A stretch of DNA of 12,392 nucleotides from JAEZDP01 sp044508265 (GTDB lineage: Bacteria; Acidobacteriota; Vicinamibacteria; Vicinamibacterales; Vicinamibacteraceae): assembly GCA_044508265.1 (NCBI GenBank), contig JBIQIB010000119.1, positions 1 to 12,392 on the forward strand. Reading direction: 5' to 3'. Both the position numbers and the translations under genes were made by a program. Below the pieces are notes generated by a model, which was given only the letters and a program-made list of their open reading frames with translations, was not told the origin of the DNA and searched no databases. Positions 6,194 to 12,392 of the stretch are shown here, in pieces (the stretch's first letter is position 1; each line of letters begins with the position of its first letter).

Positions 6194-8494
6194 ATGATTC
6201 GACGTGTCGTCTCCCTCCTCGCCATGCTCAGCGCGCTGGCGGCCGGACCGGCGTTCGCCCAGCAGGTCCCCGGATTCCGACTGGCCAAGCAGTCACGCAT
6301 CGAGGTGCGCGGCGACCATTACCACCTCGAGGGGCAGGTCGAGCTCGAACAGGGCAACCAGAAGTTCTACGCGGACGTCGTGGACTACTACCACGACACC
6401 CGCAAGATGATCGCGACCGGCAACGTCGTCTACTCGGCGCCGGAGAGCCGCGTCGCGGCCGACCGGCTGGAGTTCGACCTCGCGACGAAGACCGGCACGT
6501 TCTACAACGCCTCCGGATCGGCGTCACTCGGCGAGAAGGCCGACAAGAGCTTCTTCGGCACGCAGGAGCCGGACGCGCTCTTCTACGGCGAGACGATCGA
6601 GAAGATCGGGCCGCGCAAGTACAAGATCACGAAGGGCGGGTTCACGAGCTGCGTGCAGCCGACGCCGCGCTGGGAGCTCGTGGCCAACACCACGACGGTG
6701 CACCTCGACAAGTACGCGTTCCTCACGAACACGGTGCTCAAGGTGAAGGGCGTGCCGCTCTTCTACCTGCCCGCGATGTACTACCCGATCCAGGACGACG
6801 ACCGCGCGACGGGCTTCCTGCTGCCCACGTACGGCTCGTCGGTCATCCGCGGGCAGAGCCTCAGCAACGCCTTCTTCTGGGCCATCAATCGCAGCCAGGA
6901 CCTCACCCTCATGCACGACTGGTTCACCAAGCGTGGCCAGGGGATGGGCGGGGAGTACCGCTACGTCGCGGGCCCGGGCTCGCAGGGCTCGGCGAGCACG
7001 TACTTCCTGGACGAGAAGGAGGCGTCGTACACCGCCGGCGGCGGCACCGTCAGCACGCCGGCGCAGCGCAACTACGAGATCCGCGCGAACGCGGTCCAGG
7101 TGCTGCCGCTCAACCTGCGCGCCCGGGGCAACGTCGACTACTTCTCCAGCGTCATCACACGGACGACGTTCAACCAGAACCCGTACGACTGGTCGTCGCG
7201 CACGCGGTCGATCCGCGGCAACCTCTCCGGCAGCTGGGGACGGCACAGCACCAGCCTCAGCTACGACACGACCGAGCTGTTCTATTCGGACACCGAGTCG
7301 AGCATGCAGGGAGGCACGCCGCGCCTCAGCTACGCGTTCGCCCAGACGCGCCTCGGCCGGACGCCCTTCTACGCCGGGTTCAACACCGAGGCCGTGCGGC
7401 TCACCCGTATCGACAAGTGGACCGAGGCGGAAGCCGACCAGGGCCTGACGCGCATCGACGTCTCGCCCAGCCTCCGGGTGCCGTTCAACAAGTGGCCGTT
7501 CCTGACGTTCAACTCCTCGATCTCCTTCCATTCGACGTACTACTCGGAGAGCTACGTGAAGGACGACGACGGGCGTGACGTGCAGGCCGAGGAGCCGCTC
7601 ACCCGCCGGTACTGGGACCTCCGCTCCGACATCGTCGGGCCGAAGTTCACCAGGGTGTGGGACACACCGGACAACGGCTATGCCGAGAAGTACAAGCACA
7701 CGATCGAGCCCACCTTCACGATCCAGCGGCTCACGTTCTTCGACGACTACGACCGGATCGTGAAGCTCGAGGGCTACGACTACACCTACGGCGGCACCAC
7801 GAGGCTGTCCTACGGGCTCATCAACAGGTTCACGGCGAAGCGCCGGTCGGGCGCGTCCACGGCACGCAACCGCGACTTCCTCACGGTCAGCGTCACGCAG
7901 AGCTACTACTCGGATCCGCGGGCCAGCCAGTACGACTTCGCGCAGTTCCCGCTGAACTACTTCGGCCGCGCACCGAGCAACTTCTCGCCGATCGCGATAG
8001 GCGCCAACTACTCGCCGTCGGAGGCGACGTCGGTCAGCGCCCGCATCGACTACGACAACGACGCGCGCGAGTTCCAGAGCATCCGCCTGAACGGCAACTA
8101 CGCCGTGAGCGACGTGCTCAACGTGACGGGCGGCTGGAGCCAGCGGAAGTTCTCGTTCCAGCCGGATCGGCCGGACAAGTACTTCAACGCGAGCACGTCG
8201 GTGCGCGCGAAGGGCAACCGCTTCGGCGGCACGTACGCGTTCTACTACGACATCGGCCGCTCGACGATGCTCGACCAGCGGATCGTGGGCTACTACAACG
8301 CGCAGTGCTGCGGGATCGTGTTCGAGTACCAGCAGTACAATTTCCCGCAGTTCTCGACATTCGCCGTGCCCCAGGATCGCCGCTTCAACATCGGGTTCAC
8401 GCTGGCCGGCCTCGGCACGTTCTCGAACTTCCTCGGCGCCTTCGGCGGCAACACCGGCACCGGCGGCGGCTTCAGCGGAGGCCGGGCCTTCTGA
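6194..8494 (+). CDS. lptD: LPS-assembly protein LptD (outer-membrane LPS translocon)
   Basis: LptD, with the lipoprotein LptE, inserts lipopolysaccharide into the outer leaflet of the outer membrane. The 766-residue product begins with a signal peptide (MIRR, hydrophobic core, AFA cut before QQ at about 22/23). An OstA/LptA-like N-terminal domain follows (about 30-150, with YHLEGQVELEQG, TGNVVYSAPESRVAADRLEF), then the LptD core (TSCVQPTPRWEL; VKGVPLFYLPAMYYPI; RATGFLLPTYGSS) and a long beta-barrel rich in alternating aromatic strands. It ends in a terminal Phe, as barrel proteins handled by the Bam complex often do. Cys153 and the Cys705-Cys706 pair match the conserved disulfide cysteines; the extra N-terminal cysteine of the E. 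coli protein (Cys31) is absent. The ATG at 6194 is chosen because it starts the signal peptide. Length is near the E. coli 784. Confidence 0.93.
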   Translation: MIRRVVSLLAMLSALAAGPAFAQQVPGFRLAKQSRIEVRGDHYHLEGQVELEQGNQKFYADVVDYYHDTRKMIATGNVVYSAPESRVAADRLEFDLATKTGTFYNASGSASLGEKADKSFFGTQEPDALFYGETIEKIGPRKYKITKGGFTSCVQPTPRWELVANTTTVHLDKYAFLTNTVLKVKGVPLFYLPAMYYPIQDDDRATGFLLPTYGSSVIRGQSLSNAFFWAINRSQDLTLMHDWFTKRGQGMGGEYRYVAGPGSQGSASTYFLDEKEASYTAGGGTVSTPAQRNYEIRANAVQVLPLNLRARGNVDYFSSVITRTTFNQNPYDWSSRTRSIRGNLSGSWGRHSTSLSYDTTELFYSDTESSMQGGTPRLSYAFAQTRLGRTPFYAGFNTEAVRLTRIDKWTEAEADQGLTRIDVSPSLRVPFNKWPFLTFNSSISFHSTYYSESYVKDDDGRDVQAEEPLTRRYWDLRSDIVGPKFTRVWDTPDNGYAEKYKHTIEPTFTIQRLTFFDDYDRIVKLEGYDYTYGGTTRLSYGLINRFTAKRRSGASTARNRDFLTVSVTQSYYSDPRASQYDFAQFPLNYFGRAPSNFSPIAIGANYSPSEATSVSARIDYDNDAREFQSIRLNGNYAVSDVLNVTGGWSQRKFSFQPDRPDKYFNASTSVRAKGNRFGGTYAFYYDIGRSTMLDQRIVGYYNAQCCGIVFEYQQYNFPQFSTFAVPQDRRFNIGFTLAGLGTFSNFLGAFGGNTGTGGGFSGGRAF

Positions 8495-8513
8495 GGCCGC
8501 GCCGGCGCCAGCG

Positions 8514-9461
8514 ATGCGTGCGCGACTGGTTACGGGGGCGGCCGGGTTCGCGGGACAGCACCTGCTGCGCGCCCTTGCCGGCACGCCGGGTTCGCTCGTG
8601 GGCTGGTACCGGCCCGGGGCACCGCCGCCCGTGACGGCGCCGACGGGCGTGGACTGGCGGCCTGTCGACCTGCGCGACGTGCACGCCGTCGACGCGGCCC
8701 TCGCCGACGCGCGGCCCGGGGAGATCTACCACCTCGCCGGCGCGGCGAACCAGGGCGCGTCATGGCAGCAGACCGACGTCGCCCTGGAGCTCAACGCGCT
8801 CGCCACACACCATCTGCTGGCGGCCGTCGGGCGGCACGTGCCTGATGCGCGCGTGCTCGTCACCACCTCCGCGGCGATCTACGCCCCTTCGGACGAGGCG
8901 CTCGACGAGACGTCAGCCGTCAGGCCGACCAGCCCGTACGGCGTCAGCAAGCTCGCCCAGGAAATGGTCGCGCTCGACGCCGCCCGCGTGGACGGCCTGC
9001 GCGTCATCGTCGCGCGCCCGTTCAACCATCTGGGGCCCGGGCAGGATCCGGCGTACGTCGCGCCGTCGTTCGCGCGGCAGATCGCCCGCATCGAAGCCGG
9101 CCTCGAGCCGCCCGTCATCCGCGTCGGCAACCTCGACGCAGCGCGCGATCTGTCGGACGTCCGCGACGTCGTCCGCGCGTACGCGCTGCTGATGCTGAAC
9201 GGCGTGGAAGGCGAGATCTACAACGTCTGCCGGGGAGAGGCCTACGTCATCGGCCATCTGCTGGAGCAGCTCGTCGCACAGAGCCGCGTGGCCGTCAGCA
9301 TCGAACGGGATCCGGCCCGTCTCAGGCCGAGCGACGTTCCCCGGCTGCTCGGCTCCTACGTGAAGCTGTTGCACGCCACCGGCTGGTCACCGTCCATTCC
9401 GCTGGAGCGGACCCTGCACGAGATCCTCGAAGAGCAACGCATTCTCGTCAGCACCGCGTAG
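8514..9461 (+). CDS. NAD(P)-dependent sugar-nucleotide reductase, Rmd-like (GDP-4-dehydro-6-deoxymannose reductase)
   Basis: This 315-residue protein is an extended short-chain dehydrogenase/reductase. The cofactor site TGAAGFAG is at residues 7-14, and the catalytic set is Ser119, Tyr142 and Lys146 (TTSAAIYA; PYGVSK). RPFNHLGPGQ, VGNLDAARDLSDVRDVVRAY, EIYNVCRGEAY and TGWSPSIPLE match the Rmd group, which reduces GDP-4-dehydro-6-deoxymannose to GDP-rhamnose; close relatives act on other 4-keto sugars. It starts 19 bases after lptD, so it is probably co-transcribed, which fits a role in O-antigen or other surface glycan synthesis. The usual partner dehydratase (Gmd) is not in the window, so the exact substrate is uncertain. 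Confidence 0.8.
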   Translation: MRARLVTGAAGFAGQHLLRALAGTPGSLVGWYRPGAPPPVTAPTGVDWRPVDLRDVHAVDAALADARPGEIYHLAGAANQGASWQQTDVALELNALATHHLLAAVGRHVPDARVLVTTSAAIYAPSDEALDETSAVRPTSPYGVSKLAQEMVALDAARVDGLRVIVARPFNHLGPGQDPAYVAPSFARQIARIEAGLEPPVIRVGNLDAARDLSDVRDVVRAYALLMLNGVEGEIYNVCRGEAYVIGHLLEQLVAQSRVAVSIERDPARLRPSDVPRLLGSYVKLLHATGWSPSIPLERTLHEILEEQRILVSTA

Positions 9462-9500
9462 CACGATCGTCTGAAGCGTAAGCAGGAAGCTGCACGCAGG

Positions 9501-10637
9501 CTACACGCGCAGGAAGGTCCCCTTCGCGTAGAGATAGCGCAGGAACAGCCAGCGCACGACGACAGCGCCAGCCGCGAGCACGACGGCGCCGGCGCCTGCC
9601 GACAGCAGCGACGCCACGCCGCCGACGAAGAACCGCGCGATCCCGTCGAAGTCGACGAAGTTCTGCACGACGTAGATCGTGATGGCGTTCATGCCTATCA
9701 CGACGAACGGGAACGTCCACGCGCGATGGCCCTTCACGTCGATGACGTAGTAGAAGAGCGCCAGGAGCAGCAGGCTCCATCCGCCGGCAAGCATCACGTA
9801 GGAGCTCGTCCACAGGTTCTTGATGACGGGGAACAGCGGCCACCAGAGAAAGCCGATCGCCAGTGACGCCAGCCCGGCGATCACGAGTCCCTGCGCCTTC
9901 TCCGCAGGGGCACGCGGCGACCGCAGCCACGTCCCCGCGAAGACGCCCAGCATCACGGTCGCGATGGCGGGGATCGTGGACAGGATGCCCTCGTTGTCGC
10001 CGTACGTGTAGCAGCACATCGTGCCGGGCAGCAGCGTGCGGTCGAGCCATCCGACGAGGTTGCCCTCCATCGAGAGGTCGCCGGCGATGCCGCCGGGGCG
10101 CGGCACCAGGAGCAACAGCAGCCAGTACCCGAGCAGCAGGCCGGCGGTGAGCACGATTCGGCCTCGCAGACGCAGGTGCAGGACGGCGAACGCCGCCACG
10201 AGGTACCCGAGGCCAATCCGCTGCAGGACGCCGGGCCAGCGCATCTCGGCGAAGTCGAACTGCAGAACGCCCCAGTTCACCCAGCCAAGGACGATCAGCA
10301 GCGCGGCGCGGCGCAGGATGCGCAGGTGCGCGTCGCGCGGACGTCCTTCATAGCGGCTCAGCGAGTACGGGAGCACCACGCCGACCAGGAACATGAAGAG
10401 CGGAAAGATCAGGTCGTAGAAGACGAAGCCTTCCCACACCACGTGTTCCATCTGGTGGACGAGCCACGACCATCCGAGCCACTTGCCGAGGGCGAGGGCC
10501 AGCGCGTCGCCGCCGGTGATCCAGAACATGTCGAAGCCCCGGAGGGCGTCGATTGACGCGATGCGGGCCGGGCTGGCCGTCGCGGCCGCCGGAGGCGCAG
10601 CGGTGGCAGTCGCGGCGGCGGGAGGGGTCGTGGACAC
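9501..10637 (-). CDS. NagX/HGSNAT-like multi-pass membrane acyltransferase (DUF1624/DUF5009-type)
   Basis: The 378-residue protein has about ten hydrophobic helices. Its family hallmarks are IASIDALRGFDMFWI (26-40), EHVVWEGFVFYDLIFPLF with a candidate catalytic His at residue 65, RWPGVLQRIGLGY, DNEGILSTIPAIATVMLG, and FPFVVIGMNAITIYV. These match bacterial relatives of lysosomal heparan-alpha-glucosaminide N-acetyltransferase, which move an acetyl group from acetyl-CoA across a membrane to an amino sugar; bacterial members (NagX) are often linked to amino-sugar use. The true substrate here is unknown. The start is GTG at 10637, leading into a low-complexity Ala/Pro/Thr segment of about 25 residues that is likely cytoplasmic. 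It begins only three bases after the upstream gene's stop, implying translational coupling. It converges on the Rmd-like gene with a 39-base gap and no clear terminator. Confidence 0.85.
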   Translation of the reverse strand: MSTTPPAAATATAAPPAAATASPARIASIDALRGFDMFWITGGDALALALGKWLGWSWLVHQMEHVVWEGFVFYDLIFPLFMFLVGVVLPYSLSRYEGRPRDAHLRILRRAALLIVLGWVNWGVLQFDFAEMRWPGVLQRIGLGYLVAAFAVLHLRLRGRIVLTAGLLLGYWLLLLLVPRPGGIAGDLSMEGNLVGWLDRTLLPGTMCCYTYGDNEGILSTIPAIATVMLGVFAGTWLRSPRAPAEKAQGLVIAGLASLAIGFLWWPLFPVIKNLWTSSYVMLAGGWSLLLLALFYYVIDVKGHRAWTFPFVVIGMNAITIYVVQNFVDFDGIARFFVGGVASLLSAGAGAVVLAAGAVVVRWLFLRYLYAKGTFLRV

Positions 10638-10640
10638 GTG

Positions 10641-11324
10641 CTACGGCCGCACGGCCGTCCACCGGCCCGCGCGGTCGCCGGCGGCGTACGTGCCGGCGAG
10701 GGTCTCGCCGGTCAACCGTCCCGGCAGGTCGATGACGAGGGGCGAACCGTTCACCGTCGCGTCGACGGCAAGCTGCAGCACGCCGTCGGTCACGGTCCCC
10801 CTGACGAGGCCATCGATGCCATGGCTGCGCGCGAGCAGGCGCCCGTTGACCCTGCCGCCGTCCTCCACGAGCATCAGCTGCGCGGGCACCGGCATGCCGC
10901 CATCGTCGGCAGTGAAGGCCCAGGCGCCGCTGACGCCTGCGGGCGCGTCTCGCCGGGCCGTCCAGGTGCCCTCGGCAACGCCGCCGAAGTCCACGCGGCC
11001 GCTGAGCTCGTCGCCGGCGGCTGGCGCGCTCATGACGATGTGCAACGGGGCGCCTTCGTAGGTGATCGAGAAGCGCAGCGTCACGCCGTCGGCGGCGCGC
11101 GTGCCCTCCACCGGTGCAGGCCCCCGCTCCCCGACGACGATGCCGGTCAGGCGATCGCCTTCCTCGGTGAGCGCGAGCGCGGCGGGGAAGACGCCCTCAG
11201 GCGACGTCACCGCCACGCTCCAGGTCCCTGTCAGACGGACGTCTTCCTGCGCGACCGCCGCGATCGGCGTGGCCAGCAGCGCGGCCGCAAGCAGCGTGCG
11301 TACTACCCGACGGGTTGGAGTCAT
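10641..11324 (-). CDS. Secreted protein of two homologous beta-rich repeats, function unknown
   Basis: The 227-residue product has a clear signal peptide (MTPTRRVVRT, hydrophobic core, AVA cut before QE at about 25/26). The mature part is an internal duplication: residues 31-124 and 131-226 share the order G-x-W at the start, P-A-x-L-x-L-x-E-x-G near position 20, a G-rich turn, G-V-x-L, G-x-P-L-x-I, and a closing G-x-W-T-A-x-R. Such Gly/Trp-patterned beta domains occur in many predicted periplasmic proteins of Acidobacteriota, but I do not recognise a function. No cysteines remain in the mature part. The ATG at 11324 is preferred over a longer frame reaching 11483 because it starts the signal peptide and avoids overlapping the divergent radical SAM gene. 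The NagX-like gene follows after three bases, suggesting a shared cell-surface or periplasmic role. Confidence 0.8.
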   Translation of the reverse strand: MTPTRRVVRTLLAAALLATPIAAVAQEDVRLTGTWSVAVTSPEGVFPAALALTEEGDRLTGIVVGERGPAPVEGTRAADGVTLRFSITYEGAPLHIVMSAPAAGDELSGRVDFGGVAEGTWTARRDAPAGVSGAWAFTADDGGMPVPAQLMLVEDGGRVNGRLLARSHGIDGLVRGTVTDGVLQLAVDATVNGSPLVIDLPGRLTGETLAGTYAAGDRAGRWTAVRP

Positions 11325-11360
11325 GACGCCAGAGTCTACCCGAACCGGACACGAGAGACA

Positions 11361-11389
11361 TTGACGAAAGGAGCGGCCACGAGGATAAT
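11361..11389 (+). promoter_or_regulatory. Promoter of the radical SAM gene
   Basis: TTGACG (11361-11366) and GATAAT (11384-11389) are each one base off consensus and are spaced by exactly 17 bp. Initiation near 11396 gives a leader of about 23 nt. A short inverted repeat TCGCC-AAA-GGCGA (11389-11401) overlaps the start site; being partly upstream of the transcript, it is better read as a possible operator than as an RNA hairpin. Confidence 0.65.
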
Positions 11390-11418
11390 CGCCAAAGGCG
11401 AACAAACGACGAAAGCCG

Positions 11419-12360
11419 ATGCAGCCGGTGCTCTTCGATCTCGGGCGGTCGCCCACGACGCGTGAGGTGGCCCACAGCGTCAAGGCCGGCGGCGTCGCGG
11501 CGCTGCCGTCGGCCGAGCGGCGTTCAGGCGGCGTGCGGTATCAGGAAGTGCAGTGCCGATCGGCGCTCAACGAGACGCACGGCATGCCGTTCACGTGGAC
11601 GCTCAACCCGTACCGCGGCTGCACGCACGCCTGCGTGTACTGCTTCGCCCGCCGGTATCAGACGCAGTACGAGCTCGGCACAGGAGACGACTTCTCGCGG
11701 GTCATTCTGATCAAGCGGAACGTCGTCGAGATGCTGGCGCGCGAGGTGGACCGCCCCGGCTTCGGGCGCGAACTCGTCGCGCTCGGTACGGCGACCGACC
11801 CCTATCAGCCTGTCGAAGGTGACTACCGCCTGACGCGCGGCTGCCTCGAGGTGCTCGCGCGCGCAGGCGTGGCCGTCGGTCTCGTGACGAAGGGACCCAT
11901 GGTGGTGCGCGATGCCGACGTGCTCGCCGGGATGTCGCAGGGGGCCGACCGCACGACCGTCTACATGAGCCTGCCGACGGTCGACGCGGCGGTGGCGGAG
12001 CAGCTCGAGCCTGGCGCGGCCCCGCCTGTGCAGCGGCTCAGGGCCGTGCGGCGCCTGCTGGATGCAGGCGTGCGCGCCGGCGTGCTCATGTCGCCGCTCG
12101 TCCCCGGCTTCTCGACGCAGCCGGCACGCATCGAAGCGACGGTGCGCGCCCTGGCCGAGCTCGACATCCCGCTCATGGGCGGCAACGTGCTCTACCTGAA
12201 GGGCGGCACGCGCGCGCACTTCTTCCGCTTCCTCGACGACGCCGCGCCCGACCTCCGGGAGAAGTACGGGCGCATCTACCGCGACGCGTATCCGGATCCG
12301 GCGTATGCGCGCGAGGTGCGGAGAGTGCTGCGGCTCGTCCGCGCGCGCTACGAGCGGTAG
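11419..12360 (+). CDS. Radical SAM protein, SPL/Rv2578c-like group
   Basis: The 313-residue product has the radical SAM cluster motif CTHACVYC (Cys68, Cys72, Cys75) inside NPYRGCTHACVYCFARRY, which binds the [4Fe-4S] cluster that cleaves S-adenosylmethionine. The surrounding sequence, with DDFSRVILIKRNVVEML, TATDPYQPVEGDYRLTRGCLEVL, LVTKGPMVVRDADVL and SPLVPGF, matches the uncharacterised radical SAM group annotated as Rv2578c-like and related to the spore photoproduct lyase superfamily. The substrate is not known. The ATG at 11419 is supported by the promoter just upstream; no strong Shine-Dalgarno is present. It stands alone, divergent from the secreted-protein gene, and its stop codon lies inside a repeat. 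Confidence 0.88.
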   Translation: MQPVLFDLGRSPTTREVAHSVKAGGVAALPSAERRSGGVRYQEVQCRSALNETHGMPFTWTLNPYRGCTHACVYCFARRYQTQYELGTGDDFSRVILIKRNVVEMLAREVDRPGFGRELVALGTATDPYQPVEGDYRLTRGCLEVLARAGVAVGLVTKGPMVVRDADVLAGMSQGADRTTVYMSLPTVDAAVAEQLEPGAAPPVQRLRAVRRLLDAGVRAGVLMSPLVPGFSTQPARIEATVRALAELDIPLMGGNVLYLKGGTRAHFFRFLDDAAPDLREKYGRIYRDAYPDPAYAREVRRVLRLVRARYER

Positions 12361-12392
12361 GGACGGCGCGGTAGGGACGGCTCGCCGAGCCG
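12355..12392. repeat. REP-like direct and inverted repeat at the window edge
   Basis: The 13-mer CGGTAGGGACGGC occurs at 12355-12367 and again at 12369-12381. The first copy includes the stop codon of the radical SAM gene (TAG, 12358-12360). The second copy runs into the inverted repeat CGGCTCG-C-CGAGCCG (12378-12392). The element continues past the window. It looks like a dispersed palindromic intergenic repeat and may also act as a 3' hairpin; the copy number in the genome cannot be seen from here. Confidence 0.55.

Noticed and set aside
6524..8584. 686-codon minus-strand ORF opposite lptD
   Set aside because: Composition typical of the antisense of a GC-rich gene; lptD on the other strand has a signal peptide, conserved core motifs and conserved cysteines.
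11325..11483. 53-codon N-terminal extension of the secreted repeat protein
   Set aside because: It would place a signal peptide internally and overlap the start of the divergent radical SAM gene and its promoter.

Overview
The window is about 12.4 kb of very GC-rich bacterial DNA. A diderm (LPS-transporting) cell is implied by lptD. The gene content (HEAT-repeat/cyclophilin lipoprotein, accD-folC pair, Gly/Trp-patterned secreted repeat protein), the general lack of Shine-Dalgarno sites and the codon usage suggest Acidobacteriota, perhaps Vicinamibacteria. That taxonomic placement is inference; no rRNA or taxonomic marker was compared.

Layout: (a) 1-18 is probably the first six codons of a leftward gene leaving the window. 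(b) 19-528 is a long, locally AT-rich control region with several TTGACAA-type motifs, a perfect 16-bp palindrome, a near-consensus sigma-70-type promoter and a 64-nt structured leader. This leads into (c) a 38-residue Lys/Ala histone-H1-tail-like protein (529-645), the only gene here with a consensus ribosome binding site. (d) 646-1075 is non-coding, with two strong hairpins, the second a textbook intrinsic terminator. (e) 1076-3214, leftward, encodes a lipoprotein joining HEAT repeats to a cyclophilin-type prolyl isomerase. (f) Divergent from it runs a rightward cluster: deoxynucleoside kinase-like gene, accD, folC (GTGA overlap), lptD and an Rmd-like sugar-nucleotide reductase. It covers nucleotide salvage, fatty-acid and folate synthesis, and outer-membrane/surface-glycan assembly. 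(g) 9501-11324 is a leftward two-gene unit: a secreted protein made of two homologous beta-rich repeats, then a NagX/HGSNAT-like multi-pass membrane acyltransferase, with 3 bases between them. (h) 11419-12360, rightward and with its own good promoter, is a radical SAM protein of the SPL/Rv2578c-like group. (i) The right edge holds a REP-like direct and inverted repeat that begins inside the stop codon region of that gene.

Most of the window is housekeeping. The part that standard annotation would miss is 200-1000: clustered operator-like motifs, a strong promoter, a folded leader, a tiny polycationic protein and a terminated 3' region.
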